Positions 1-12,600 of a stretch of 64,000 bases of DNA are shown here, one piece after another. The notes below the pieces were generated by a model. The model searched no databases and was not told the DNA's origin. It was given only the letters and a program-made list of their open reading frames with translations. A program made the position numbers and the translations under genes. Every line of letters starts with the position of its first letter. Position 1 is the stretch's first letter. Source of the stretch: Apiosordaria backusii (taxonomy: Eukaryota; Ascomycota; Sordariomycetes; Sordariales; Lasiosphaeriaceae); NCBI GenBank assembly GCA_030549205.1, contig JAUKTV010000006.1, positions 266,501 to 330,500 of the forward strand. The letters run 5' to 3'.

Positions 1-1028
1 TCGGAAGTCGGGATTCCGCTATGCAGTTTGATCCTTTGACGCCGAGTTTAGGAGAGGACGACAAGCAGCATCTAAGCTACCAATCGCATAACGGCTCTCT
101 CAAAAATCCATCAAAGTCCAAACAACTGATTCCAGGAGGCCAGTTTGCCAGCTGAACGAAAACGGAGCACAGGTCATGTCACAGAGAGACGCGCGCTATC
201 GTCATCTGCTTGCTATTCCATCATCATGCCATGATGATCAGAATCGCGCTTCGTTGTTTGCCTGCATGTTGCAGGGCTATCACATCGGAGACCGCCCACA
301 AGGTGGCTTGTGCAAGACTGTAACTTGGGTCACTAGGCTGAGCGGATGCGACTCCCGTTCATGGCAAAGGCCTACGATCACGGCCCAAGAGTGATCTGGT
401 GTAACATGGCCAAGTTCCGTGGCCTTTACAGGCCCAGTCGTACCAATCCCGGCAGTTCGGACCTAGCGTGATATGGAACAGCTTCCAAGAGCGAGCTCGC
501 ATTCTGGAACAAGACAAGTGCCGAACGCCACGAAGTTCGCACTCCCGCCAAGATGGCAATGCTTCGGTACTCAAGTGGCGTGCTAAATTTCCGAGATGCA
601 TATCATTTTGGTACTGACGAGGGTTGGCTTCCGGGCCTGCTCTCCGGTCTAATCCCCGAAGCTCCGGAAGGTGGGTCCATCTTCGGCCCGCAATTTGCGG
701 GGCACCCGGAGCGGTATCCGGCACTACGTCTGCAACCCGAACGTCATCACTCCTTTTGGTCTGGTGCTTGCCAACATGCCACGTTCCCCGCTCGTTGGTC
801 ACTTCCAATTTGTCAATCAAGAAGAGCCATCATTGTTAGACGGTCAAGTGGCTTTCTGTTGTCAACCACTCCAAGGTAAACAACGTTTGCTCGACGTTGT
901 TCTATAACACGCGGCATACAAGCCTCACCGATTTTCCAGGGCCTTTGACGTTACCGTCGAACCTTTAATTCCGTTCCCATTTTTGCTTTCCCCCGAGTCC
1001 CGGGTATCCCGACTATCTCAAGACCAGC
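1..1028. other. Left-edge intergenic region
   Basis: No gene is supported. Several overlapping short open frames occur on both strands between about 180 and 900, but none has a recognisable domain, consistent splice sites or a convincing start context. The last 100-150 bases are pyrimidine-rich and probably hold the promoter and 5' UTR of the transaldolase-like gene starting at 1029. Confidence 0.5.
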
Positions 1029-2320
1029 ATGACTAGTCTACTTGACGAGCTTCGGGGACTGAGCTCCGTGGCCTGCGATACTCTTGATGCCGATGGTGAG
1101 GATCCAAACTCTTATGAACCAACATCTTTGCTAACACGGTCCTCGCCATGTAGTGGCCGCCAGATTTGGGCCATTTGTGGATTGCACGTCCAACCAGGTA
1201 AGGTCCATTTCTTTCCATGTAATGACAGCTTGGCATTAACATTGTATCTGGAGGCCATCGCATATGCGGAGTTAAGCAAAGTCGATGTAAATGGCAAGCT
1301 AGTCTACCAACCACTGATATACGAGTCCATCGAGGTGGCCCACTGGATGTTTGGCAAGCAGTCCGATGCCACGCTTGAGGAGCTTGGCGTTGAGCTCATG
1401 GTATGCTTCTCCCTTATTAGGTATGTACAAAGCCGTAGCAGATCCTAACATAAACACCAACAGATGGTCGGCCTCTCCCTCGGAATAGCCTCCCACACAA
1501 CCGGTTGCCTCCACGTCCAGACCAATCCCAAGCTAGCCTACTCAACCTCAAAAACCATCAAAAACGCCGAGAGTACGTCATCATTCTTCCCACATTGTAG
1601 GTAAGGTTCCCATTGTATGTTAACAAACCAGGAATCCACTCCCACTTCTCCCACCTCTCCCCCTCTCTCCCCCCCAGCAGAATCTGCATCAAAATCCCCG
1701 CCACCTACGAAGGCATCCTCGCCTGCCGCGAGCTCGAAAAAAGGGGCATCACCACGCTCGCCACGACGTTATTCTCCCTCGAGCAAGCCGTCTTGGCAGC
1801 CGACGCGGGGTGTCGCTATGTAGCCCCCTATGTCAACGAACTGAAAGTCCACTTTGAGCCGGGGTATGTTGACCCCAACAGGGCCAATTCGTTGCTGCTG
1901 TGCGGGTTGATACAGGAGTACTTTTCTCGGCTTGGGATTCAGCGGGGGAGTCCGATAAAGACGGAGGTTATGGCGGCTAGTTTTACGAGTGTGGAGGAGG
2001 TTATGCAGCTTGCGGGGATACGAAACTTGACGGTTTCGCCGGGGTTGTTGGAGGTGTTGGCGGCGACGAAGGTGGAGGGGTGGATGGGGGCTACGGTGGG
2101 TTTGGCGGAGCGGTTTGTTGCGGATCAGTTGGATGTGGACAGGGTGGGGAGGATAGAGAGGTTGGTGAGGGAGGGTGATGAGGCGGGGTGGAGGATGGCG
2201 TTTACGAGGTGTGAAGAGGGGGCGAGCGAGGGGAGGTTGGTGCAGGCGCTGAATATTTTTGCGGATGTGCAGGATAGGCTGGAGGAGGTTGTCAGGAGGG
2301 GAGTAAGTCAGGGGGCTTGA
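1029..2320 (+). CDS. Transaldolase-family protein, five exons
   Basis: Transaldolases move a dihydroxyacetone unit between sugar phosphates in the non-oxidative pentose phosphate pathway, in the cytosol. Exons read as 1029-1095, 1154-1197, 1254-1400, 1464-1572 and 1632-2320, giving 351 residues with every junction in frame. Seen motifs: the N-terminal MTSLLDELR start typical of fungal members, FGPFVDCTSNQ after intron 1, and RICIKIPATYEG carrying the Schiff-base lysine at about residue 143. TTLFSLEQAVLAADAG and YVAPYVNEL follow. Length fits the family (about 320-350). The stretch before the active site differs from canonical Tal1, so this is probably a paralog, not the housekeeping enzyme; such paralogs also occur beside fungal secondary-metabolite genes. 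The last exon is strikingly G-rich on the + strand. Family assignment is secure; the in vivo substrate is not. Confidence 0.87.
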
Positions 2321-3243
2321 GGGGATGGTGTAAGGTGGTGATAATCTGTAGCGGTGATGGGCATTACGACGGCATCGGGATGGGCTAGGCTGACTGTCTC
2401 TGGGACTCAGACGGAAGCAGATGTCGTGGTGCACTCCGCCGCAAGATGTGTCTGGCTAGAATTCACTGAAGAGACATCGTCACCGGGTTTGGCGGCAGGT
2501 ATTGATGATGGGCAAGAAAGCAGGGCCGTTCATTGACCTCCCTAACCAGATGTTACTGGTGGAAGTCAGGGTTGGGTGCCTAGCTAAACGAGATGAGAGG
2601 TGTAGGTTCTCCTTCACAGGCGACCATCCTTTCAGTCTGTTGGTGACAGATGGCATCCCAAAGGTTCATTTTTAGGTCCCCAGCCGGCCAGTGAAATTCC
2701 CGACCCACGTCTCGGTTAGTAAACATTCTCTTCCGGACCTTTCTTACATTTGAGTGCAAGTTCCTTAGGAGGCAACTTTGTGGCACAGCTGTGTATCAAG
2801 ACGGCCAACGCCAACTCCGACTTTACCATTTGATCTCAACCATCAGATCCGCACTCGAGCAAAGAGTGTATCAACTAAAGTGAAAAGTTTACAAATAGTT
2901 CTAGTGGCACATTGACCTTGGGTTTGATTACCCTAGTATTCGACTATAGCATCGATTTCCCGTGTGAGTGAGCTGACGGGTTGCAGTGGGGGGGCGGTTT
3001 CAGGGTGCTTTGCCGTATTGTTTCTTTTTAAGCATCGCTGATTCAGTTCCTTGCCTTTGGTGTGCATTTTCAGAAAGAAGTGTCGTTTCACAGAGGTGGT
3101 GAGTCAATGGGCTGAGATGGTCGAGCGAATAATCGACCTAGCTGTACCTTAAACTGGAAGAAAGATTGGGGTTGATCTCAAATGCTCACAATCAGAATAT
3201 ACTTATTGGCTGAAAAGTAATGTCAAAGTGTTATTGGCTAGTA

Positions 3244-3483
3244 CAGCACGCTGTGGATAAAAAAACCGGTACTACAAGTATTCAACATGCATCAAAATAC
3301 AGTTAACAGACCACATAAGATAGCCGTGAGGCCTCAAAAGATAGTCAGTAGACCTTAAAAGATAGTCTATAGGCCTTAAAATGGTATAATAAGCCTATAA
3401 ATACAATCGGATATCTAGTAGTCTATATAGTAGTTATGCAAGTCAGGTAGCGGTGCCAGTTTTTTTATCCAGGGCGTGACGGG
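3244..3483. mobile_element. MITE-like element with terminal inverted repeats
   Basis: Two imperfect inverted repeats of about 28 bp bound a 240-bp AT-rich, non-coding segment. The left arm (3247-3272) contains TGGATAAAAAAACCGG. The right arm (3451-3480), read on the other strand, contains TGGATAAAAAAACTGG, preceded by CACGC in both. A TA dinucleotide lies just outside each end (3242-3243 and 3484-3485), compatible with a TA target-site duplication as made by Tc1/mariner/pogo transposases, although the two ends differ by 2 bp in register. There is no transposase frame, so it would be a non-autonomous or degenerate copy. Confidence 0.55.
3305..3402. repeat. Degenerate 21-22 bp tandem repeat
   Basis: About four imperfect units occur inside the MITE-like element. 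The clearest share the core RRCCTYAAAAGATAGTC: one near 3330-3346, one near 3351-3367, and a diverged one near 3372-3384. A similar core (TAGACCTTAAAATAGT) reappears alone near 5510, outside the element. Confidence 0.5.
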
Positions 3484-3900
3484 TATGTACCTTACATATG
3501 TGCTTGTGAATTGTGTTTTTCAGATTATCTAGCTTCTCTGGGTGATAACAACTGCGCGTCGACACTGCACTCAAGAGTCTCGAGACTCTTTTCTGCTGTA
3601 GTGTCTCAAGAACGCCTGACAGGCTGTGCAGAGAGCATCCCAACTCAAAGCTGCGTGTTTAATTCATCTCAGTGCTAGAAGTTTAGAAGAAAGAATGTAA
3701 AGCTGAAGTCTGAGCTGCAATCCAAAACAGAAATGCACGTTGTTCATTTGAATTAGGTGGTCGACATTTCGTTTTTCTTCTCTTCATTTTTAACGATAAT
3801 TCCTACTATGAACGGAATCAATTGCAAATATTGGAAAGAATTGCCTTATTCTCCATCATATATCACACCAAAAAGATATCCCAACCCTAAAACCCCCAAC

Positions 3901-4954
3901 TCACTCAACAACCCCCGCCTTCACCAACCACGCCCTCACACTCTCCCTCAAGTCCTCATACCCCAACCCAATCAACCCATTCCCGCTCTCCTCCTCACTG
4001 ACCGCATTCCCCGCCCCATCCCGATGATTATACGCCCTCAAGAAATCAAGAAAAGCCCTAAAATCCCCCACCGCCAGCTTCTCCTCCCCCGCCTTCTGCA
4101 GCTCTTCCGCCTTCTCCCTCTTCACAACAGGGAACTTCTCCCCCGTCAGCTCCTCCACAGCCTTGATCAGCTCGTTCTGCGACACCTGAAACGACGACGT
4201 GACAAGGTACTTGTTCTTTGTCTCTTCCGGGTGCTGCAAAATCCCCACGACGGCCCTGCCCACCTGCGCGAGGGTGCTGACTTGGAATTTCTCGTTGCCC
4301 GAGTCGACAATAGAAGAAGTCTTCTCCTTCAAGTTGACCGTGCTCAACCCATGATTCTCCAACCCCTACTCATCATGTTAGTACCCCATTTCATAGGTAA
4401 CCAAAACTCAAGGGGGGGAGGGAAGTGGAATACCCAATCAAAAAACAACCCCGTGCTCACCCCCGTCCACCCAAACTCCCCCCCATTTACCCCCTCCTTG
4501 ACCTTCTCAATCAAATAATCCACCACCTCCACCTTCCCCTTTAATATCTTCCCAATCGGCCAGTCCCTCACCTTCCTCGTATTAACCCCAAACTCGCTTG
4601 GAATGAACCTCTTCACCCCCGCCGCGATCGCCGCGTCGACGGCGACCTTTTGCGCGCCGATCCCGGGGCTGCCGACTACCGACACGACGGCGTCTTGCCC
4701 CGAAAAGGCAGATTTGAGGGAGTCGAACGAGCCGAAATCGACCTTGTGGACGGAGACGCTGTCGGGGTAGGCGGGGGTGGAGTTGGAAGAGGTCAGCCGG
4801 GTGAGGCCAGTGACGGTGAAGCCTGCCGAGAGGAGCTCTGAGACGATCGAGGGGCCGAGGTTGCCTGTTCCCTTTGTGGATGTTAGACGGGCTGGGTGCA
4901 GGGGGAAGGGGCGCGGCTTACACCGAGGACGGCGACGGTTTTGATTGAGACCAT
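3901..4954 (-). CDS. NmrA-like / isoflavone reductase-like NAD(P)-binding protein
   Basis: Exons on the minus strand are 4922-4954, 4434-4871 and 3901-4365, giving 311 residues. The N-terminus carries the atypical-SDR Rossmann motif GGTGNLG at residues 11-17, formed across intron 1. Other family signatures are DAVVSVVGSPG, AAGVKRFIPSEFGVN and FFDWGLENHG across intron 2. The length matches NmrA-like/isoflavone-reductase-like enzymes, which are cytosolic. Some are reductases and others only sense NADP redox state; the sequence does not decide which. The F-I-P-S-E-F-G segment is typical of the isoflavone/phenylcoumaran reductase branch. The long + strand open frame opposite the 3' half is a shadow of this gene. 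The gene is convergent with the transaldolase across the MITE-bearing gap. Confidence 0.88.
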
Positions 4955-5696
4955 TTTTGTAAGAGTGCTTTACTTATACAATGCTGTGTTTTTTGGTCAA
5001 GAGTGATCGAATATGAGAGAGGAATGAGATGTCGGAGAATGTGCTAAGGACAAAGTTGGAGAAATGGAGGAGGTTATCTCCTGATATATACAGCACGATA
5101 TCAGCCTATGTCCGCCAATGTTGCAAGACTCGCGTGTGATGGCGGCAGCGACGCGGGATTTGGGGTAACGGGATGGTGCAACACTGATAGCGTGTGGGGT
5201 CAAGAATCGGACATTGGGGGAGCCGGTAGCTGTATTACCAATGGCAATTGGAAGTGTACATCATGAATCACGCCTGTTGCACCACCTTGACGTTTCGGTA
5301 GATGGCGTAACATCACCGCAAAAAGTGCTCGAGTTCGACCTGTTTCGTACTCCTTGGTGATGGCCATCATTGTCCACGAGTTTCGAGTTGTCAGCTTACA
5401 CATTGAAAGTGATATCCCAGGACACCCTCAGTCAAAGGCAAAAACCCCAGTCAATGCAACAAATTGTTGGTATCTAGATAACTCACATCTATCTCCCCAT
5501 ACTCGGTAGACCTTAAAATAGTTTGATAGGCATTTAAATGCATTTGAAACGCCCGTCTCTGACGTCTTTTCCCATCCACCCACTGTCAACGAAACTCCAA
5601 CCCAAGTATGCCTCGCTATTCCAACCCAAAACGTCCGTCAGAAAACACATTAGTAAGCGAATAATTCAGTTACGTATTGAAATAAAACCGGTATCA
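4955..5696. other. Intergenic region
   Basis: It separates the 5' end of the NmrA-like gene from the 3' end of the capping-enzyme gene. No supported gene. A single copy of the TAGACCTTAAAA repeat core lies near 5510. Confidence 0.5.
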
Positions 5697-8375
5697 TCAC
5701 CTTCCACCACTGAACTCCGCCGCCTTGTGCGCTAGAACTCGGATATTATCCACCAAGCCACCCACTAATTCTATGTATTGGTTTGGCTGATGGTTGCCTG
5801 CCCTCCTCCCTTGATCAAAAAGCGCCACTGGATCGATTTCGACTTCGAGTTCGTGCTCCTTGTTTGTTTGCCCGTCATTGGTCTGTCGGTACCGTTAGTA
5901 AACCTATCCTGTAGCAGAAACGGGAGATGGAGACCTACATGCGAAATCACCTGCGTCAAATCCACCTGAAAATACCGGTGTTTGTAACACAACCGGTCCT
6001 TGTCCCTCTGATACCCCCCACCTCCCTGATCGTTCACCAGCTTGTCCAGCACCTCTTGCGGCCCATCCCACGGCCATTCCAAATTAATGCTGATCCTGCA
6101 GTCGAGCGGTAGCTGTGGGAAGTGGATACTGGCGTCGGCTATCCTGGCCTTTACGATCCGAGCCAAGACCTGGCTCGTCTTCTTCTCGTACGTAACTCTC
6201 ACCCGCGGTGGCTTGCCGCCCCCGAGCCTGGTAACGCACTTTGGAAGAAATTGTTCGCGGATGGCAGGAGGTAGCTCGACAAATCGGTCGATTTCGCGGC
6301 GGTGTAGATACTCGATGGGGATGCGGGAGCGGTTCATGTGGGTCTCTTTGACCTGTTCGTTCAGGAACTCGTTGAAAGAGCGGTGTTCAGACTGGGAAGG
6401 AGAGACACAGATTAGTTTGGTGGAAGATGTGAGAGGGCAGAAAAAAAAGGAAATTTACCTCGGACATGCTACTTTGGAATCGAATCCAATCTCCCTCTGA
6501 AAGTACACACTCCGTTTCAATTGGTAAGCGAATACGTTGTGAGGAACCCTTCTCTACAAGTTTGCCTAATTTCGCCTCGATCTCGAACTTGACGCCTCGT
6601 TCTTCCATCTCTTGGATGTCGGGGAAGTTGACAACGAAATGGAACAGCCAATCGGCAAGATTTTTCGCGACGGAGTCGGGGATGCAGGTGTTGACGATGG
6701 TGCGTTCCCATGGCGCTAACCCAGACCCTACAGCGGCGGCATCGGCTTGTGACGGTGCGGGTTGTGGTGGAGGAGGTGGTGCTGATTGGTGTTCCCGGGG
6801 GGCGGCGATGGAACGCTTTTCTTCTGGAGATGTCTGTCGGCTGGCTTGTGGCTCAACCCTGCCGTTGGCCTGATGAGAAACCGAGCCCGAGAAAGGAATG
6901 GGTTGGAATAAGACGTGGTTGGCCTTTTGCAGCGGACGGCCGTCCTGTGACTGCGCCCATATCGGTGGCCGTTGATGGAGCTTTCTCTTTTTTCTCTCCG
7001 GGGCGATCATGGCCCTTCGCGCATTCAAGGGAACGGGGCCGGCGTCGACGAGTGCAGGGCGGCCACCGTTGGTGTCTCGGAGCGGCGGCGGTCGCGTGTC
7101 GCGATTCTCCAGCTCGTCTGGTTGTAGTTCGCGTTCAGCAAGTTTGCGCTTGGCGGGGGTTGAGGCGCGGTCGTGGGAGGAGTCCTTCTCTGCAATTGGG
7201 GCCATTGTTGTGGGTGGTGGATGGATGGGAGGATTGATTCGAGAATCAAAGTCGGAAACAGAAGAACGAGGACGGCCAGAACTGCTTGGCAAACTGGGGA
7301 CTCGAGTTTTGGGACTGACGCTAAGGCTCCGGTCTCTGTCACTGTGTAAGGGTGGGCCCCGACCTATCGACTCGTGACTGTGTGGGTCATACTGGCTTGA
7401 ACTTTGAACGCTTGAATGCCGGGGCAGGGAAGGTGGTGGAGGCGGTGGTGGAGAGGTTTGTGGTGTTGACTGAAAGCTTGGAGCTGGCAGGCGTTGCGAG
7501 TAGGGACTGGTCGGCTGTCCGTACCCTGTTGACACCTGCACAGGACGCGCCGACAGAGGGGGGACGGCACCTCCCGGCGTGGGTGGCAGCGAGGACTGCC
7601 GCTGCAGGTCTTGGTGAGGAAGTGAATGGGGCGTTGCCACAGGACTGCCTTGCACAAAAGGCGCACCATATTGGGCCGGCTGGCTATGAGCTGACGTCGG
7701 TGTCGGCGTCGAGTGAGCCGAGTGCGATCGTTGAACATAGGCGTGTGGCCCGCCCGGAGTGCCAACCGGAGGCGTCTGCGGAACGTGCGACCCTTGCATA
7801 TACGAAGGACCGCCTGGCGGGCCTGTCATACCAGCGACAGCCGTCGGCTGGCCGTACCCTTCTCTGGGGTAGACGCTTGTCGGCGGGTACTGGTGTCGTT
7901 GCACAGGGCTGGTGGGGGGCTGCTGCTGTGGGAAAGGATAGCCGCCCGCCGTGCTAATCGACGAGCCTGGCGTCTGCCGATACGGAGACGGCACGGGTCC
8001 GGAACTCACACTGGGCGATCGAAGTTCGGCTGGCGGCATCGGCTGGATTGGTGGTGGAGGTGGTCGACCAGCACCATACGGACCTGCACTCGGATATGGG
8101 GGCGGTGATGCGAAGGCGCTTGATGGCATATGTTGGGCGCCGTAATCGTGCGATACGTGACGGCTTGGGGATGGCTGAGGCTGGCCGTAGTCGCGGAATG
8201 GTTGCTGGATGTTTGTTTGGATTGGCGTCGATGGCAGCGAACGTTGTGGATGCATCTGCTGTTGCTGTACCTGGTGGTGGTGCTGCAGTGCTGGCTGCAG
8301 TGTCGGTGGTTGTGGCGGCTTGCTGGGCGTTGAGGCAGCGGGCCCATTGTCGTTCAACATTACCCTGAGATCCAT
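5697..8375 (-). CDS. mRNA-capping enzyme beta subunit (RNA 5'-triphosphatase)
   Basis: This enzyme removes the gamma-phosphate from nascent mRNA 5' ends in the nucleus, the first step of capping, before guanylyltransferase acts. Exons are 6459-8375, 5939-6391 and 5697-5882, giving 851 residues. Residues 1 to about 540 are low-complexity Pro/Gln/Ser-rich. The catalytic tunnel domain follows: KFEIEAKLG near residue 600 holds one of the two metal-binding glutamate motifs, then RVRVTYE, CRISINLEWPW and RDKDRLCYKH. The second glutamate motif, EHELEVEID, appears only after removing intron 2 (5883-5938), whose branch point reads ACTAAC. This supports the splice model and the true C-terminus. The family is the metal-dependent TTM type (yeast Cet1), unlike the cysteine phosphatase of animals. 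The disordered N-terminus is far longer than in yeast. It is divergent from RPN2. Confidence 0.93.
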
Positions 8376-9611
8376 CTTGAACCACAGCTTTGGGATAACG
8401 TCTTAATTCTTCTTATCTCTCCTCTCTACATCCAACGGGACAGCCCCTGGTCTTGCTCGTTCTCTCGGCACTCACTTCAGATGACGGCCTGTCTCTTGCA
8501 TGTTCCTCTATTCCAGACAATGGCGATGCGAAGGTGACTGTCTCGAGGCGCGACTTGCGGCGCGCACAAAAAAGTGATGAGTAGGTAGATAGTCGAGTCG
8601 ACACAGGCGGCGTCACATCTCCGTCGTGATGTCGATGTGCAGACACGTCGTCTGGGGCATTCAGTGGCACATCACCACGCGACGCGGGCCATGGGAGCGC
8701 AACGGCGATATAAGGGGGGGATGAGCGGGGCGACGAGATAGAGAGCGCAGGCGTGTTTATCACGATATGAGCGTCATAGGGCTTGGGGAGGATGGAGAGC
8801 TAGTAAAAAGGTTGATGTGTGCAAACGCCGCCGTGCCAAACGCAGGTCCGCCGAGTGGATTGTGGAGTCGCTGTTGGGCTGGGACCTGGTTCGTCCGCGC
8901 AAGATGTTCTGGCTGTGGTGCTGTATCAGAGAGACACTCACTCAAATCACGGCCTAACAATGCGGTCCTTTCCGCTTCCGGCCTCAACGCCGGCAGGAGG
9001 CGTAACACTCCCGAGGTCAGTGACAATTGCTTCTCTCAGAATGATGGCAGATGCACGTCGTCCAGATGCTCTCAGCCACACATCCAGCTCTGGGTCAGCT
9101 CGTGCTGACCGAGGCCGAGTGTTACGGTGTACAAGAGGCTCAAGAGTTAATAACCCACTGGGCATCACAGCCACAAACCGACGAACAAAAATTTCCGGTC
9201 GCAGTGGACAGCTGTCGCACCCAGTGATCCAGCTGAAGCTGACAAAGCTGGAAGCATTGGCCACCTTATGGCGGATCGCAAAATAGAGCTTCCGAGCTGT
9301 TCCCTCCTTGGCTGATTAAGCATACCTTAGCCTTGGCGGTCTTGGCCCCTGCCCCCAGTAGCGCAAGGCGAGGCAGGCAGGCAGAGCTCCTGACGTGGAC
9401 TGGAGTCCAACCTGGAAAGCGCCGCTGCAGGCGAACAACAAGCTCCAAACAAGCAAGCTTCAACACCACATTTTCAACATCACCTTCATCAACCCGACGC
9501 TCAGCGCGCAGTGTTGCCAATAGCCCCCAAATTCCAAGCTTTGTTTTGCGCTCGTTACTGCTGAACTACAGAAATCACCATTACCCCACGACATCGAAGC
9601 GCATCGACACA
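8376..9611. promoter_or_regulatory. Divergent intergenic promoter region
   Basis: This 1.2-kb stretch separates two housekeeping genes transcribed away from each other (capping triphosphatase and RPN2), so it must hold both promoters and 5' UTRs. Short open frames occur on both strands, but none looks conserved. No specific element is claimed. Confidence 0.45.
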
Positions 9612-12600
9612 ATGCCAGGCCTCGTCACAGCCAGCGGAGTGTTGGCTTTCCTCACGGACGAGGAGCCTGAGCTCAAGGTTTTCGCTCTCAAGACTCTCAA
9701 TGACGACCTCGACACTGTTTGGACCGAGGTTGCTGGTTCATTGAGTCAAATGTATGTGATTATGAATTAACTGCGCTGCCTCGTGTCGCCTTTTAGCTGA
9801 TCGTTTGCGCCACACAGTGAGGCCCTGTACGAAGACGAGTCCTTTCCAGAACGTCGCCTCGCTGCCCTCGTTTTGGCCAAGGTCTACTTTCATCTTCAGG
9901 CCTACAATGAGAGCATGACTTTTGCCTTGGCCGCCGGGCCCCTCTTCAAGTTCGATGCCCCGGGCGAGTTCGAGGAGACCATCATCTCCAAGTGTGTGGA
10001 TCAGTACATTGCCGTCTCTTCGGCCCGCCATGTCCCATCAAAGCAGAGCAAAGCCGACATCTCGTTGCCAACTCTCGAGACTACCTTTGGCGCTGGTTCG
10101 GTCGACGGCTCCGCCCTGATTTCGCCCACCACGCCCTTCTCCCAGTCGACCCTGCCCCCCAAGTCTCTGCTCTCGCGGGCTTCGACGGACAACACCATTC
10201 TGGACCCCACCTTCCAGCCGACCAAGGAGGGCCGCTCCAGCTCGGTCGTCCAGATTACCGACAACAGCACCCAGCAAGCTCTTCACAGTGTTATTGAGAG
10301 GCTGTTTGAGAGTTGCTTGAAGGAGGGCAAATACAGACAGGTTGTTGGTATTGCTGTGGAAGCCAAAAATCTTGAGGTTCTCCGGAGGGTCATCAAGCGA
10401 GCCAGCGAAGAGGGCAATCAATCCAAGGACAGCACCCAGAGCCCAGCGGAAGAATTGATGGACTATGCTCTGAAAATCTCCATGGACATTGTTCAGGAAC
10501 GTGGGCTGAGGACTGAGATCTTGCGCTTGATTCTTGATCTTCTCAGCGACATCCCTAACCCAGACTACTTTGCCATCGCCAAATGTGTGGTCCACCTCGA
10601 CTCTGACGAGGAGGCCGACAAGATGCTTAGGCAACTGGTGACCAAGGGCGACCCAAACTCGATTGCCATTGCGTATCAGATCGCCTTTGACCTTTACGAC
10701 AATGCCACTCAGGAATTCTTGGCCAAGGTCCTCAAGTCGCTTCCTTCTCCCAAGTGGGCCTCGCCCCCATCAACAGATGAGGAAGGTCCCGCCGAGGAAG
10801 AGCCCCTCCTGGGCAACGAAGGCTCAGAAGAGGAGGAGCTCTCTGAAGAGACCGCCACGGTTTACAGAAATATTCGTTCCATTCTCGATGGAAGCAAGGC
10901 CATCAAGCTCAACCTCGAGTTCCTCTACCGCAATAACCATACAGACCTCAGCATCCTCAACAAGGTTCGTGACAGCCTGGAGGGGCGCAACTCCATCTTC
11001 CACACAGCCGTCACATTCTGCAACGCTTTCATGAACGCCGGCACTACCAATGATAAATTCTTCCGTGACAACCTGGACTGGCTTGGCAAGGCCATCAACT
11101 GGTCCAAGTTCACTGCCACTGCAGCCCTCGGTGTGATTCATCGTGGCAACATCACCCAGTCCCGTAAGCTCTTGGAGCCTTATCTTCCCAAGCAAACGGG
11201 CGTCAGCAGCGGCGGTTCCATCTTTAGCCAAGGCGGTGCTCTCTACGCCTATGGTCTCATTCACGCCAACCACGGAGCGGAGGCTCTGGAGTACTTGCGC
11301 GGCCGGTTCAACGGCGCCGAGGAGGAAGTGATTCAGCATGGTGGTGCCTTGGGTCTTGGTATCGCTGGAATGGCCCTCGGTGACGAGCAGATCTTTGAGG
11401 ACCTTACTAAGGTTCTTTTTGCCGATTCTGCCCTGAACGGTGAGGCCGTTGGTTTGGCCATGGGTTTGATCATGTTGGGCACCGGAAATGCCAAGGCTGT
11501 GGAGACCATGTTCACTTACGCCCACGAAACCACACACGAGAAGATTGTCCGCGGTCTTGCTCTCGGTATGGCCCTCATCATGTTCGGGCGACAGGAAGGC
11601 GCCGATCCTATGATTGAGGGTCTTCTTGCCGACCCCGACCCGACGTTGCGTTATGGAGGTGTGCTCACCGTTGCCATGGCCTACTGCGGAACCGGAAGCA
11701 ACAAGGCCATCCGCAAGCTCCTTCACCTTGCTGTCAGCGATGTGAATGATGATGTTCGCCGTATCGCGGTCATGTCTCTTGGTTTCATTCTGTTCCGCAA
11801 ACCTGGAAGCGTCCCCCGCATGGTTGAGCTCCTCGCTGAGTCATACAACCCTCACGTTCGGTACGGTTCCGCTATGGCTCTCGGTATCTCTTGCGCCGGT
11901 ACCGGTTTGGATGAGGCCATTGACCTGCTCGAGCCCATGATGAAGGATCCCACCGACTTTGTCCGCCAAGGTGCTCTGATCGCCTTGTCCATGATCATGA
12001 TTCAGCAGAACGAGGTCATGAACCCCAAGACTGCTGCCATCAGAAAGACTCTGAAGAAGGTTGTCGGCGACCGCCACGAGGATGCCATGACCAAGTTCGG
12101 TGCGGCCCTTGCTTTGGGTATCCTTGATGCCGGCGGCCGCAACTGCTCTATTGGTCTCCAGACTCAGACTGGCAACCTCAACATGCCTGGCATTGTCGGC
12201 ATGGCCGTCTTCACCCAGTACTGGTACTGGTTCCCCTTCACTCACTTCTTGTCGCTGAGCTTCGTCCCTACGTCCATAATCGGGCTTGATCATGACCTCG
12301 AGATCCCGAGCTTCAAGTTCCACTGCGCCACTCGCCCAAGCCTGTTTGACTACCCCCCTGAGCAAGAGGTCAAGGCTGAAGAAGGGCCCGCGCTCATTGC
12401 TACCGCTATCCTGTCCACCACCGCACAGGCCAAGCGCCGTGCCCAGAAGAAGGAGCGTGCCCAACGCCGTGAGAGCATGGACATTGACACGCCCACTGTC
12501 GCCAAGTCTGCTGCCCCTGCTGCTGGAGACAAGATGGATGTTGATGAGGACAAGAAGACCAAGTCCGAGGAGACCAAGGACAAGAAGGAGGAGAGCGGAG

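Larger units (their letters stand above)
2321..3900. other. Gene-poor AT-rich intergenic region
   Basis: The stretch between the convergent transaldolase and NmrA-like genes becomes AT-rich from about 2830. No coding frame is supported. It contains the MITE-like element at 3244-3483 and its internal 21-22 bp repeats. Confidence 0.5.

Noticed and set aside
1769..2434. 221-codon minus-strand frame opposite the transaldolase
   Set aside because: The His/Pro/Arg-rich translation is an artefact of the G-rich last exon; the sense strand has clear transaldolase motifs.
3757..4518. 253-codon plus-strand frame
   Set aside because: It is the complement of the NmrA-like gene's exons 2-3; its Pro/Leu-rich translation is a strand shadow.
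6710..8347. Several plus- and minus-strand frames of 100-200 codons within the capping-enzyme gene
   Set aside because: They overlap the low-complexity Pro/Gln region of that gene and lack splice or domain support.
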